A stretch of 64,000 bases of DNA from Symbiodinium natans (Eukaryota; Sar; Dinophyceae; Suessiales; Symbiodiniaceae): assembly GCA_905221605.1 (NCBI GenBank), contig CAJNDS010002083.1, forward strand, positions 368,287 to 432,286, given 5' to 3'. Numbering within the stretch: the stretch's first letter is position 1; every line of letters starts with the position of its first letter. The notes beneath the pieces are model-generated. The model was not told where the DNA came from. It ran no database searches and saw only the letters and a list, made by a program, of their open reading frames with translations. The translations under genes were made by a program, and so were the position numbers. This document shows, one piece after another, positions 22,410-33,400 of this stretch.

Positions 22410-24686
22410 ATATATATATATATATTCGATTCCGTGCTCGCTAGTGATCGCCCTAGAGGTTTGTCGTATGTCCTCCCGATTCTTGTTCCTGAGATTTGGT
22501 AGGGGCCTAGAGCTTTGTCGTATGTCCCCTCCTTTCGCCCCTTCGTGTTGTAGGGGTTTTGTTGGGCCTTGAAGGCTTGTCGTGTGTCCCCTTTCTTCGA
22601 GCTTGGAGAATTGAGGAGTGTCGAGATGATTACCATACATCATTTGCTTCCGTGCTCGTACTATGTGGGGTTAGTGACTGCCCTAGAGGTTTGTCATATG
22701 TCTCCTTCCTTCGTCCCTTCGCGTTGTATGGGTGGTAAGGGTTTTGTGAGGGCCCTGGAGGCTAGTCGTATATCCACTTTCTTCGAGCTTGTAGGGTTTG
22801 GGGGGAGCGTCTAGAGTCTAGATGATCGTCATATATGATTTGCTTCCGTGCTCAAACTATGAGGGGCTAGTGGCTGTCCTAGAGGTTTGTCATTTGTCCC
22901 CCCCGTTTCCTTGGTCCTGTGATTTGGTAGGGGCTTAGAGGTTTGTCATACGTTCCCTCGCTTCGTCCTTTCGTGTTGCAAGGGTTTTGTGAGAGCCCTG
23001 CAAATTTGCCGTGTGTCCCCTTTCTTCTCACTTGTAGGGTTTGGGGAGCGTCTAGACGACTGACATATAATTTGATTCCGTGCTCGTATTGTGAGGGGCT
23101 AGTGATTGCCCTAGAGGTTTGTCGTATGTCCCCCCGATTCCTGTTCCTGAGATTTGGTAGGGGCTTAGAGCTTTGTCGTATGTCCCCTCCTTTCGCCCCT
23201 TCGTGTTGTAGGGGTTTTGTTGGGCCTTGAAGGTTTGTCGTGTGTCCCCTTTCTTCGTGCTTGGAGAGTTTGAGGAGCGTCGAGATGATTACCATACATC
23301 ATTTGCTTCCGTGCTCGTACTATGTGGGGTTACTGACTGCCCTAGAGGTTTGTCGTATGTCCCCTTCCTTCGTCCCTTCGCGTTGTATGGGTGGTAAGGG
23401 TTTTGTGAGGGCCCTGGACGCTAGTCGTATATCCACTTTCTTCGAGCTTGTAGGGTTTGGGGGAGCGTCTAGAGTCTAGATGATCGTCATATATGATTTG
23501 CTTCCGTGCTCAAACTATGAGGGGCTAGTGGCTGTCCTAGAGGTTTGTCATTTGTCCCCCCTGTTTCCTTGGTCCTGTGATTTGGTAGGGGCTTAGAGGC
23601 TTGTCATACGTTCCCTTGCTTCGTCCTTTCGTGTTGCAAGGGTTTTGTGAAAGCCCTGCAAAATTGCCGTGTGTCCCCTTTCTTCTCACTTGTAGGGTTT
23701 GGGGAGCGTCTAGACGACTGACATATAATTTGATTCCGTGCTCGTATTGTGAGGGGCTAGTGACTGCCCTAGGGGTTTGTCGTATGCCCCCTCCCCCGCT
23801 TCCTTGTTCCTGTGATGTAGTAGGGGCCTACAGGTTTGTCGTATGTCCCCTGCCTTCGTCCCTTCGTGTTGTAAGGCTGATAAAATTTTTCTGAGGGCCC
23901 TTGGAGATTTGTCGTATGTCCCCACGCTTAGTGTTCCTGAGATTTGGTAGGGGCCAGAGATTTGTCGAATGTCCCCTCCTTTCGTCCCTTCGTGTTGAAA
24001 TTGCTTTGTTGGGGGAAGGTTTGTCGTATGTCACCTTTCTTTCTTCTTAGAGGGTTTGGGGATCTTCTAGAAAACTGTCATATATCATTTGCTTCCGTGC
24101 TCGTATTATGAGGGGCTGGTGTTTGTCATAGAGGTTTGTCGTATGTCCCGCCGCTTTCTGTTCCTGCGATGTGGTAGGGGCCTAAAGAGGTTTGTCGTGT
24201 GCCCCCTCCCTTCGTCCCTTTGAGTTGCAAGGGTTTTGTTGGACCTGGAAGATTTATCGTATGTCTCCTTTCTTCGTGCTTGTAGGGCGTGGGGAGCGTC
24301 TAGATGATTATCATATATGATTTGCTTCCGTGCTCGTATTATGAGGGGCTAGTGACTGCCCTAGAGGTTTGTTTTATGTCTCCCTGCTTCGTGTTCATGT
24401 GATTTGCTAGGGTCCTGGAGATTTGTCGTATGTCATTTTACCATATACGAAATTAGATACAATCCCTTCGTCCCTTCGTGTTGTAAGGGTTTCGTGAGGG
24501 TCCTAGAGGTTTGTCGTATGTGCCCTTCCTTCGTCCCTTCTTGTTGTAAGGGTTTTGTGAGGGCCCTGCAAATTTGCCGTATGTCCCCTTTCTTCGTGCT
24601 TGTAGGATTTGGGCAGCGTCTAGATGATTGTCATTATCATTTGCTTCCGTGCTCGTACTATGAGGCGCTAGTAACTGCCCTAGACC
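22410..24686 (+). repeat. Tandem array, right block (same orientation)
   Basis: Continues the 18.2-20.4 kb array after the nested element. A higher-order period of about 660 bases is visible (GCTTCCGTGCTCGTACTATG with the rare GTGGGGTTA continuation at about 22645 and 23305), suggesting recent block amplification. Confidence 0.93.
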
Positions 24687-25375
24687 TTCAGGGCCCTCAC
24701 AAAACCCTTACAACACGAAGGGACGAAGGGAGACGACATACGACAAACCTCTATCATCTAGATGCTCCCCAAACCCTACAAGCAAGAAGAAAGGGGACAT
24801 ACGACAAACCTCCAGGGCCCTCACAGAACCCTTACAATAGGAAGGAATGAAGGGAGGCGACACACTACAAACCTTTAGGCCCCTACCAAATCACAGGATC
24901 ACGAAGCGGGGGCGTCATCTGACAAACCTCCAGGCCAATCACTAGCCCCTCATAATACGAGCACGGAAGCACATGATATGTGATTATCATCTACACACTC
25001 CCCAGACCCTACAAGCACGAACAAAGGGGACATACGACAAACCTCCAGGACCCTCCCAAAACCCTTACAACACGAAGGGACGAAGGGAGGGGACACACGA
25101 CAAACCTCTAGCCCCCTACCAAATCACAGGAACACGAAGCGGGGGGACATACGACAAACCTCTAGGGCAGGCACTAGCCCTCATAATACGAGCACGGAAA
25201 CACATCATATATGTTAATCATTTTGATGCTCCCCCAAAACCTATAAGAACGAGAAAGGGGAAGCACACAAACCTCCAAAGCCCTTACAAAACCCTTACAA
25301 AACGAAGGGACGAAGGGAGGGGACATACGACAAACCTCTGGCCCCTACCAAGTCACGGGAAACGCGAAGCGAGGG
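24687..25375 (-). repeat. Tandem array, inverted block
   Basis: At about 24686 the array switches from GACTGCCCTAGA to the complement of its own unit (GGGCCCTCACAAAACCC, GGGGACATACGACAAACCTC). About three units run in reverse orientation to the ACT microsatellite. Confidence 0.93.
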
Positions 25376-25415
25376 TGCTCGCCTAAGTCTGGCTGTTGGC
25401 CGGCTGGATCTACAT

Positions 25416-25416
25416 T

Positions 25417-25495
<79 letters not shown>
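25416..25495. repeat. (ACT)n microsatellite
   Basis: About 26 ACT triplets, just inside the right terminus of the 10.1-kb element. Confidence 0.97.
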
Positions 25496-25496
<1 letters not shown>

Positions 25497-25570
25497 TCAA
25501 GAAGTTTTGTAAATAGTAAACAAAGGGGCGTGCCAAATAGACCCTAAAGGTCCATGCCACATAAGGTTAT

Positions 25571-26464
25571 AGCGTTGGGTGGCCAGGGCCTGGGTTTTTG
25601 TTGAGGTTTGCGGCTTGGGGTATGGAGCCTCGGGTTTTTCGGGTCCCTGAGTTTCGGGCCCGCGCAGCTTCGCCGGGACCCCAAAAACAGGGACCAACGT
25701 TCAAAGAGTGGACCTCGTGTACTCGTGGTCTGTCTATGAGGGGCACGAGCTAAACTGCCTTGAAGACGGAGTTTCGCAGTCTTGGTCCAGCGCCATGTAA
25801 AAAATCTCAACCCAAAGTCCAAAGAGAAGCTTCGGTAAGCCAGTAAGCGTATGTTGTTAGCCCTTCATCTTCTTCTCCTCGTCCCATACTTCTGCACACA
25901 ATGCTCAAGCGTGTTGAGAGGCCGGAAAGCCGGAGATTGAGCCGCAAAAGTTCCCCGCAAGCGTGGTGCTCTCCCGAACCTTGGTGCGTCTGAGCCCCAG
26001 TTTGGGCTTAAGGGGGTTCACGGTTGACGGGGCTTGGGGCTCAGGGTTCAGGGTTTACGGCTGCAGGCCCTTTAAAGCTCTCAAGGCGGGGTGGTGCACC
26101 CCCATGTGCCCACCAAGCAGATCCGTGCTCCTGTTGCCCCAACCCGGAAACTTGAACCCTTAACCCTAATCAACCCTAAATAAACCCTAAAAAAGCCCTA
26201 AAAGCAAAGGGAGAACAAACCCTAGATAAACCCCAAAATCCTTGAAAACACCCTGAAGCTCCTCAAGCACCAAAAGCCCCCAAAGCCCAAACCCACCTGG
26301 ACCCGCCTCAAAAACCCTAAACAACTCAAGCCCCACAGCCCCAAAACCCTGAGAAGAAAACCCTAAGCTTCTCAAGCACCAAAAACCCCAAAACCCAGAG
26401 AAACAACAGCTCCTAGCCCCAAAAGCCCCAAAAGCCCCGTATTCACCTGGACCCGCCATCCGAG
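25571..26464. other. Spacer, C-strand-like in its right half
   Basis: No convincing exon. 26150-26450 is a long drifted CCCTAAA/AAGCCCC region leading into the exon at 26465. Confidence 0.5.
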
Positions 26465-28447
26465 GGCGAGAGCCCCCGAAGGGCAAGGGCGAGGAGGGTC
26501 GGGAGCCGCTGGACGACGACGCCCAGTGGTCAGATGGCCGGGTGCCAAACGGATTTAGGGTTTTGGGTTTAGGGTTTAGGGTTTAGGGTTCAGGGCTTCA
26601 AATTTAGGGCTTCGGGTTAGGGCTTAGGGCTGAGGGGACCCAACGCTTAAGCCCTGTGAAGCCTTAATCGGGGTTCAAGGGCCTTAGGTTTGGGGCTGCA
26701 GGGCTGTTGAGGGACGTGTTGTTGTAGAATCTCGGTTCCACAAGGATCTCTATCCACCCGAATTCAGACCCGGAAGCGCCTTTATGAATTCCAAAACCCT
26801 CATGGCCGAGGCGACGTGAGCGAGGAGGAAGACGACGAAGGCCAGTGCTCCACGCCCGGGTTGCTAGATTTTGGGACTCCCTAAGCCCACCCTCAGCTGC
26901 GGCTCCAGCTTAAAAAGGGGCCTAAAAGCCCCTGAGCCCACTCTTTCGCAGCCCACTGAACTTGAAGCAGCATACGAACATCCTCCCTCGCCGATACTTC
27001 TGCAGGTGAGCGCACCGTGTGGGAGAGAGCCCAGCGTGAGGGTGAGCCTCCCACTCAGGAGTTTTGGCTCTTCTCCGCTGTTTTTGGAGTCTTTTGGGCC
27101 CTGCAGCCCTGCACTTGGCTTCTAAACCGTAGTTCTTTGGCCTTTGCCGAGCCTTGGTTGGGATGGGGATGGCATCTCCCGTATAAAAGTCTAAAAGGCT
27201 CCGTATGATCACGAAAAGCGTGGGTAGATGAAGTGTTTACTTGCTTTAGCAAGGGAAACGGCCCAACCGGCGACTTTTGTGTTACCTGAAAATGTCGAGG
27301 AAAATGGATGGTCGATGATCGGTGGGTGGGTCGGTGCCTGGGTGGGTGGGTGGGTGGGTGGGTGTAGATCGTGGTCTGTGAGCACGCGTTCTCTAAAGCG
27401 CGCGTTTGGGAGAGATCCGCAGGACTTGGATCGCGGTCTCGGTGAGCGCACGTGTGGCCGTGTGTGCGGTAAGGCTGGTAAGGTGGAGTGTGGAGTGTGG
27501 TGCGCTGTGTGTGGTGGAATGTCAAAATGTGTGTGGCGGATGTGCAGTGGTGGTGGAGGTGGTGGTGTGCGGTGTGTCTGAGTCGAATACATCTTGGAAT
27601 CAATCCAGGCTAGCTTTCGCAAACCTCGGCTTTGTCCCTCAAGCCATCGGAACCCCAGAGGGCACGATGTTTCATAGGAAACCCATGAAGCTTCCGTGGC
27701 CTGAGGCAGTATCTCCCCACCAGGGTTTTGGAGGCGCCTGTCCAGTTCCACTGGTTTCTATTTGGAGTTGGGAGGTTTCGGGCGCAGGGAGGGCTCAGGT
27801 TTTGGAGATTTTGGGGTTGGATAGATGGAGGGTACCGAGTTCAGGACTTTCCCTGTTTTCTTCATCTCAGACTTCTGGTTGGTTCGACCGTGGCAGGGTC
27901 AGCTTCGTGGGTGTAAACGTCTTCCCGGCAACGATGTGTGCTTTTGTTACACACATGCACACCCACACCACTCCCTGACGTTTTCAAACACCAAGCAGGT
28001 GAGCGTTCACCTCCTGACCTAAGGCCCCCAAAACTCCGTAGGCCAGACCGTAAAGCTCACCCTTTCCAAACCACGGAATACGAACGCATCAATCTCAAGA
28101 CAAGGCCTTCGGATCTTTCTGCAAGAAGCCCTTTACCGTACCTTATTCAACCCCACATGTTGACTCAGGGCCTGTTGCCCGAAGCCTTGCTCAAGAGCTA
28201 TCGCTTCTACCAGCCCGGGTCTCTCAGTGTAGAGCTTGAGGGATTGCACGGAGGGCCGTGGAGTGTTAAGTTCTTTAAGAGTCAAGCTCTGTGGTCGCGT
28301 AGTTCTGTGCCATCCCCGGCAACAAGCCGGGAGTGTCAGCTACTGTCGGCAGTGCATGTGGTTCGCCAGACTGAGAAGGCAATAAGATGCAAAATCATAC
28401 TTCGCCCCACTACTCTGGAAGAGACTTCGGGCATCGGACCGTTCTAG
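26465..28447 (+). CDS. Unknown protein with acidic region, multi-exon gene
   Basis: Candidate exons: 26465-26520 (GAG|G acceptor, GC donor; REPPKGKGEEGREPLDDD); 26745-26840 (AAG|G, GC donor; LSTRIQTRKRLYEFQNPHG, then RGDVSEEEDDE); 26952-27005 (CGCAG acceptor, GTGAGC donor, 18 codons; PTELEAAYEHPPSPILLQ); about 27609-27662 (CAG|G, GC donor; LAFANLGFVPQAIGTPE). A long terminal open frame, about 28047-28447, reads EYERINLKTRPSDLS, PYLIQPHMLTQGLLPEALL, KSYRFYQPGSLSVELEGL, GPWSVKFFKSQALW and ends TAG. The first exon is bracketed by C-strand (left) and G-strand (right) telomere-like repeats. Not all phases agree, so exons are missing or two genes are mixed. No family recognised. Confidence 0.42.
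26551..26593 (+). repeat. Interstitial TTTAGGG tract at an intron start
   Basis: Five to six TTTAGGG-like units beginning about 30 bases after the GC donor at 26521. Confidence 0.9.
27313..27366. repeat. GGGT tract
   Basis: Tandem GGTGGGTGGGTGGGT run in a presumed intron; such runs can form G-quadruplexes. It is followed at 27480-27580 by GTG-rich sequence that opens long but non-coding-looking frames on both strands. Confidence 0.85.
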
Positions 28448-28493
28448 CTGCATTAGCAAAAGCAAGAGTTCAATCCAGCTCTGACTCTGCATT

Positions 28494-28567
28494 CCCTAAA
28501 CCCTAAACCCTAAACCCTAAACCCTAAACCCTGAACCCTGAACCCTAGACCCTAAACCCTGAACCCT
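28494..28567 (-). repeat. Interstitial CCCTAAA tract
   Basis: About five perfect CCCTAAA units followed by CCCTGAA and CCCTAGA variants. Confidence 0.95.
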
Positions 28568-29989
28568 GTATACCCGATACCCTAGACCCTGAAATCTCAT
28601 TAGGTGGCCAACCTGAGGGACCCCTGGCTCTGAGGACGAATGCGTGGCCCCATCGGGTGATCCATGGATACAAGGCATTCTCCCGCCCTTCTTGCAGGAA
28701 ACTCCGGGCTTCAGGGCTCTCAGTTTGTATAGTCTTCAGCCCTGAAGCCTACGCCCCATAAGTGTTTCTCCTCTCTCACGTTGCAGAGACTGCCATCTTG
28801 CGGGCGCAGTCGCAGAAGCAATATCGGTGCCAGGTTCCCGGCTGGAGGCTTGTGGACTAGTGTTGCAGTTGCCCATGATCCATGAGCCTAAATATCACTA
28901 CCACGGGAAATCCTCTTTACAACCCCGAGCATGGTTGTAGTGTAGCCTGCCCAAGATTCCTTCTGCATGCGGGGGCCCTTTTCCACTCAAGCGGCCCCGC
29001 TGCAGCGCTTTCAATTCTGTCGGGCCGCGCCCCTTGTCCAGCATGTGGCCGCCATTTGTGCTACTTCTCGTGGCCATGGGCCAAGCCTTGGGGCAAGCCA
29101 AAGAGACGATGCACGTCGTTGACCTAGCGCAGGCCGGTCAGGGAACAGCAGCCCGAAGACAGCAAGGGTGGTGATGGAAGGGGTGCAGGAGTCCTACTGG
29201 GCAATCTTGTCAACACCATGCGCCCTGAGGAGCCTAGTCGCTTAAAAAGCTCTTCACACCCCATGCCTAGAAACGACCTTGGGATTTCCCCCCCTTGCCT
29301 CCAGGTCGTTTGCCCCAAGCCACAGAGCAGCAATCCAAATGCGCCAACTCTTCCAGAGTCTGGGCTCTGTTGGATGTTGAGGGAGTCATGATCAGGGGTT
29401 TGCAGATCTTGGTGGGACAGGAAGGGGGTCCGGGGAGTCCGTTCAAGATTTTGAGACATGGCATTCGCCGCGAAAATTTCTCCTCGTCTTAGTGCCCTAA
29501 CCTACTACGGCATCCTTATCTTGTTGCTTCGGGGTCCCGAAGGGACGGAGTTCAGGCACGCACCCACCGGACGAACTGTCGGGGCAGCATTTTCCCAAGG
29601 ACTACACCTTAGGGATTCCACAGACGAGCTCAATGGAGATGGACTCCCCGTACATTGTCAGCTTCATGCGCGCAAGCAAGCAGGCGTCGCCCTGTTCCCG
29701 AAGCCCTTCTTTTCTGGGCTTGGGTTTTCGGCCCGAAGCCTCGAGAGTTAAGGGTTTTTCGGGTTTTTCTTGGGGGTTTCTGGGCTTCGCATTGTTGCTT
29801 GCGCATGCCACTCTGCTTATGCCCATCGCGCTGCCAGTGCCGTGCTGCACACTGAAGCCCTTCCTTATTCGTTTGCATGCGTCTGCTTTTCATTCGTAGC
29901 AGCCAGCATCCACCTCTGTTTACCGGCACGAGGGCGAGCACTAAGAGCGGAGAACGGTTGCCACTTCTGCGTTGTAGAGCCTCTGGAAG
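28568..29989 (+). other. Spacer with candidate 5' exons
   Basis: Two possible exons. 28788-about 28960 contains CHLAGAVAEAISVPGSRLEA and LVLQLPMIHEPKYHYHG. An ATG at 29458 opens MAFAAKISPRLSALTYYGIL followed by ILLLRG, which looks like a signal peptide or anchor and could be the first exon of the cysteine-module gene at 29990. Neither is well supported. The minus-strand frames here look like shadows. Confidence 0.3.
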
Positions 29990-32965
29990 GCCATGTCAAT
30001 CTCCTTCAAGATCTTGGACTACAACGGCGAGACTGTAGTGACCGACACGACCGTGCAGCTTGATGATTTGACTTCCGGCACCGTGCCTACCTCGTGCGCG
30101 TGCACATCGCCGAGCTTACCTTCGGAAGTGGTGGCTGTGTACGGTTCCAGCTACGGAACATCGTGCCAGGCTTGGGACAATGCCAAATGCGATGAGTGGT
30201 GGGGCTGCCTGTCTGATAATTCCTAGATGTCCTGCCACTGCAGATCATGCCGGAGTCTGAGAGCTGTGCCAACAATAAACCCTAAACCCTAAAAACCCTC
30301 AACCCTAAGCCAGTGAGTGAGATGATGACCGAGGTGACATCTCAGTCGGCTCCTGGTGTTGTCGGCCCTGGTGCTATGCATCACAGGACTGCCCGGATTC
30401 ATACCGAAGTTCTGCGATCCCGGGTCAGTACTTCAGCTATGCTGCATGCAATTCTGTGAGCGCGGTGTCGCCTTGCACATGGACAACTGTGGCTGCACAA
30501 AATGACCCGTGCCAATGCAAGAACTTTGCGAGCGTGTTCCTCGGAATTGTTAAGTTAGACTAGGGCCTTGATTCGCAGTTTTTCAGGGTGGGTCTGCCAT
30601 GCCCTGGAAGAAAACCAAGGTTCAGCACGGCTATGAATGCCACTTTTACAAGTGAGTACGGAGCCACTTGTGGAACATGGGACATGCAGAACTGCGCCGT
30701 CAACTACCGGCCAGACCAGGTAGACACCTGGTGCTGCAAAAGCTGGTGCTATGTGGACGCCTGGCTGAATCGAACTTTAAAAATCTAGCAAGCTTGTAGA
30801 TTTCGACTTGCAGAGGTACTATAGTCACTATAGAAGATATCCAAAACCCGCCAAGGACAAGGCCTGTTCCACCGCGAAGCAGTCTCTGAACCCCGGCATG
30901 GAGGGCATCCTATTCTGGTCGGAGAACATTTGCCCAGATGACCCGGTTTTGGTTGCACAGTGCCCTTACAAGCCGACACCAAACGTCTCTGCAAGCGACA
31001 GCTCATGCAATTGCACGAATGAGAAGATGCCCACCTACGACCTCCTGAAGGCAGGCTTGGACTCGACCTATGAGGACTACGGCCGGCAGTGCGCTCCTCA
31101 CGATGCGACCGTCTGTGACATCACTCACCCAAGTGCATCGCACGGGATGTGGTGCTGCATGTCCTGGTGCTGGGTTGCTGAAAGTTGCCCCACAGCGCGG
31201 GCATCAACCCTTTGGCCAGGAAAGTTCTTCAGCACCACTGGATGTGAGATGGATGCGGATGTTGTGTCTGGCTGCAAGTACGACTTGACATCCTGCGCGT
31301 GCCTTGGGACCAGTTGGCTCTTCGTTTGACACTCGGGGTGGGGGGGTGGGGAGATGGCTCCTGCCATCAAGGGGAGTTCTTTGGTTTCTCTTTGGTCCGG
31401 GCCTTGTAAAACTTAGGCCATGAACCGATAAAGTGTTACTACGAAGCCTTCGACTCTTGAAACGATGCTTGGCCCTACTCTAAGAACAGACCCCAACCCC
31501 TACACCCATTTCAGCCAGGTGCCGCGGCACCCTGCCCAGTGGGACGCTTCCCAGTGGATTTGCCAGCAACTATGGCTCGTCATGCTCCTGGTTTGCAGCT
31601 GTAGATCATCAGGCTTTTTGAAGACTTTCCAGGCGGAATAAAGGTGTACCCTGATCAAAATATGGTTGCCGGGCGCCTGGCTACGAAGTCATGCTGATTT
31701 CGGAAGCCGTTTGCAAGCTTTTGCCCTGAACCTTCGAGCCTGGCAACCCCAACTACCCTCCAAACCATGCACTCCTAAGCCCTAAGCCCTAATCTTCTAA
31801 ACGCTGCACTCCCAACCCAGAACCCCCTGACCCCCTGAGCCTCCCCAGACCCTAGCAGCCCTGAAGCCCTGGACCGCCTCCTTCAGCCTTGCCTCGAGGC
31901 TCGCCGTGGGATGCCACCGGCTGCAAGGCGACCTGGAGTCCACCCGGCTGAAGTAGTCGGTTTTGCTCTCTCTCTCTCTCTCTCTCTCTTTCGTTTTAAT
32001 TTTCTCTCTCTCTCTCTCTCTTTTCTTTTTTTTTTTTTTTTTCTCTCTCTCTCTCTCTCTCTTTTTGTTTGAGTTGATCGCGTTGTTCTTATGATTGCGA
32101 GTCTGATGGTTGTTAGCATCTGCATGAGAGGCATGTGTTTGTGTGGGCGATGTGTGTGCACGTGGGGGTGAGCGAGGTAAGGACTCACACATGTCAATTT
32201 GGTCACTGTTGGTCCGTCCCGCCAATAATTCTTTGAGGCTTAGACAATCAGTCCCAGAATTCTGGGGTTCGGGCTGTAGGGTCACGGGGTCGGGACTAGC
32301 GAGCAGCAGTGGTTTCTTTCGCTTGCTTGAGCTGGGATTCTCGATCTCGGTGTTATTACTCCCATGGGATACTCGGTCGCTGGTTAATGTTTGGCATATG
32401 AAAGTTCTGGGACCTAAGCTCTAAACTCAGGTTCGGATGCAGATTCGCAGTGGAATACCCAAGCTAATCACGAGTGGTGCTGCGATTCCTGGTGCTACGT
32501 CGACAAGGCTCTAGCATACCTGAGAAAGTTCCTAGAAGAAGTCGCTCTCGGTTTAGGCTTCGGGTTGGAACTTCGGGCCCTTCTGATTGAACTTCTTGCG
32601 CTCTGCGGATTTCAACGGGCCCTTTGTGAGGAGCTCAGGCGGCGATGGACTGCTGGAATCCCTTGTCCCCTCAAATGCCCCATGAGAGACAGGTGACTAC
32701 CTCGATGTTGAGCCATGGGGCTTAGGGGTCCATTGCTTGACCAGCAGTTGACCCGGGTTGTCTCGCTCCCCATGAAAGAGAACAGTGAGTACTTCACAAG
32801 CATTGTACGATGTATATATGCCTTCAATGAGTAATACACAATTGACAATACTTGGGCCATTGGGGTTTATCCCTTTCATCCCTCTGGAAGGCGTGCCCAA
32901 TCGCTAAAGAGTCGTGGCTTGGCACCGGCTACTACTTCAGCTACGAGACGTGCCGCTTGTGCTGA
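29990..32965 (+). CDS. Cysteine-rich modular protein (CCxSWCYV modules)
   Basis: At least four copies of a module: YG.SYGTSC.AWD.....WCC.SWCYVD.ACP.A..S....G..FSYE.C..., then CxC. Exons: 29990-30203 (VYGSSYGTSCQAWDNAKCD); 30334-about 30525 (SWCCRPWCYASQDC, FSYAACNSV); about 30587-30755 (EYGATCGTWDMQNC, TWCCKSWCYVD); 30856-31298 (KACSTAKQS, ILFWSENICPDD, DYGRQCAPHDATVC, GMWCCMSWCWVAESC); 31519-about 31590 (ASNYGSSCSW); about 32430-32507 (HEWCCDSWCYVDK); 32891-about 32957 (ACPIAKESWLGTGYYFSYETC without its neighbours). Introns: 30204-30333 (GC-AG), 30756-30855 (GA-AG), 31299-31518 (GT-AG) and 32508-32890 (GC-AG), all followed by G. Many paired Cys and Trp imply a secreted or cell-surface protein; a signal peptide is expected upstream. 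Function unknown. Confidence 0.78.
31964..32065. repeat. (CT)n / T-rich tract in an intron
   Basis: Three CT dinucleotide runs separated by T runs; encoded RERERE frames on the other strand are artefacts. Confidence 0.95.
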
Positions 32966-33400
32966 ATAGTTTTACGAGTCTTCTGAGGTCGCCCAGATGA
33001 ACCGCATGGAAGGGGCATTGATTTCATGATAGATCTCAGAGTCGGAGGTTGCAGGTAGAGTGTTTTGGCAAGCAGCACCTCATCTGCCACCTCTCCGAGG
33101 CGACGATCTTTCCACGACTTACGTCGAGTCTTCCGACTCTTGCGTTGCAAACCGGAGGCGCGCGGTGAGACGACTTGGTGAACTGGTGACGCAGGCACTC
33201 GGAGAGGCAGGGGGCGGGCGATGCCGTTAAATACGCGGTCACTGTCAGCGCTGCATCTATAAAGAACCTGTGATGTACACAGAGACGAAGTAGCATGTTA
33301 ATATTTTAGTGTACATACACACGTAGTGCATGTATGTACATGCAGCATATACATCAGTCTGGAAGATGAAGTAGATAACTAGCGGGAGCTCTATTTGGAG

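Larger units (their letters stand above)
15461..25560. mobile_element. 10.1-kb composite element with TIRs and 10-bp TSD
   Basis: Left terminus 15461-15494 and the complement of right terminus 25527-25560 match perfectly over their inner 27 bases (shared core TTTAGGGTCTATTTGGCACG) and share the outermost GT. A perfect direct repeat ATAAGGTTAT abuts both outside ends (15451-15460 and 25561-25570). Together these indicate insertion of the whole 10.1-kb block. The TSD length points to Mutator-like elements (9-11 bp), though no transposase frame is seen inside, so it would be non-autonomous. Contents in order: AT-rich CCCGGG palindromes, a telomere-like run, CATC minisatellite, tandem array interrupted by a 2-kb nested element, reversed array, and an ACT microsatellite. 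Confidence 0.82.

Noticed and set aside
18276..25386. Many frames of 60-150 codons with repeated YDKPLG or QNPYNT words
   Set aside because: All are translations of the tandem array, seen in several frames and both strands.
25345..25560. Frame with a long Val run
   Set aside because: Translation of the ACT microsatellite.
27055..27751. Two long minus-strand open frames (about 180 codons each)
   Set aside because: They run over GGGT and GTG repeats and read as His/Thr/Pro-rich low complexity; + exons fit better on either side.
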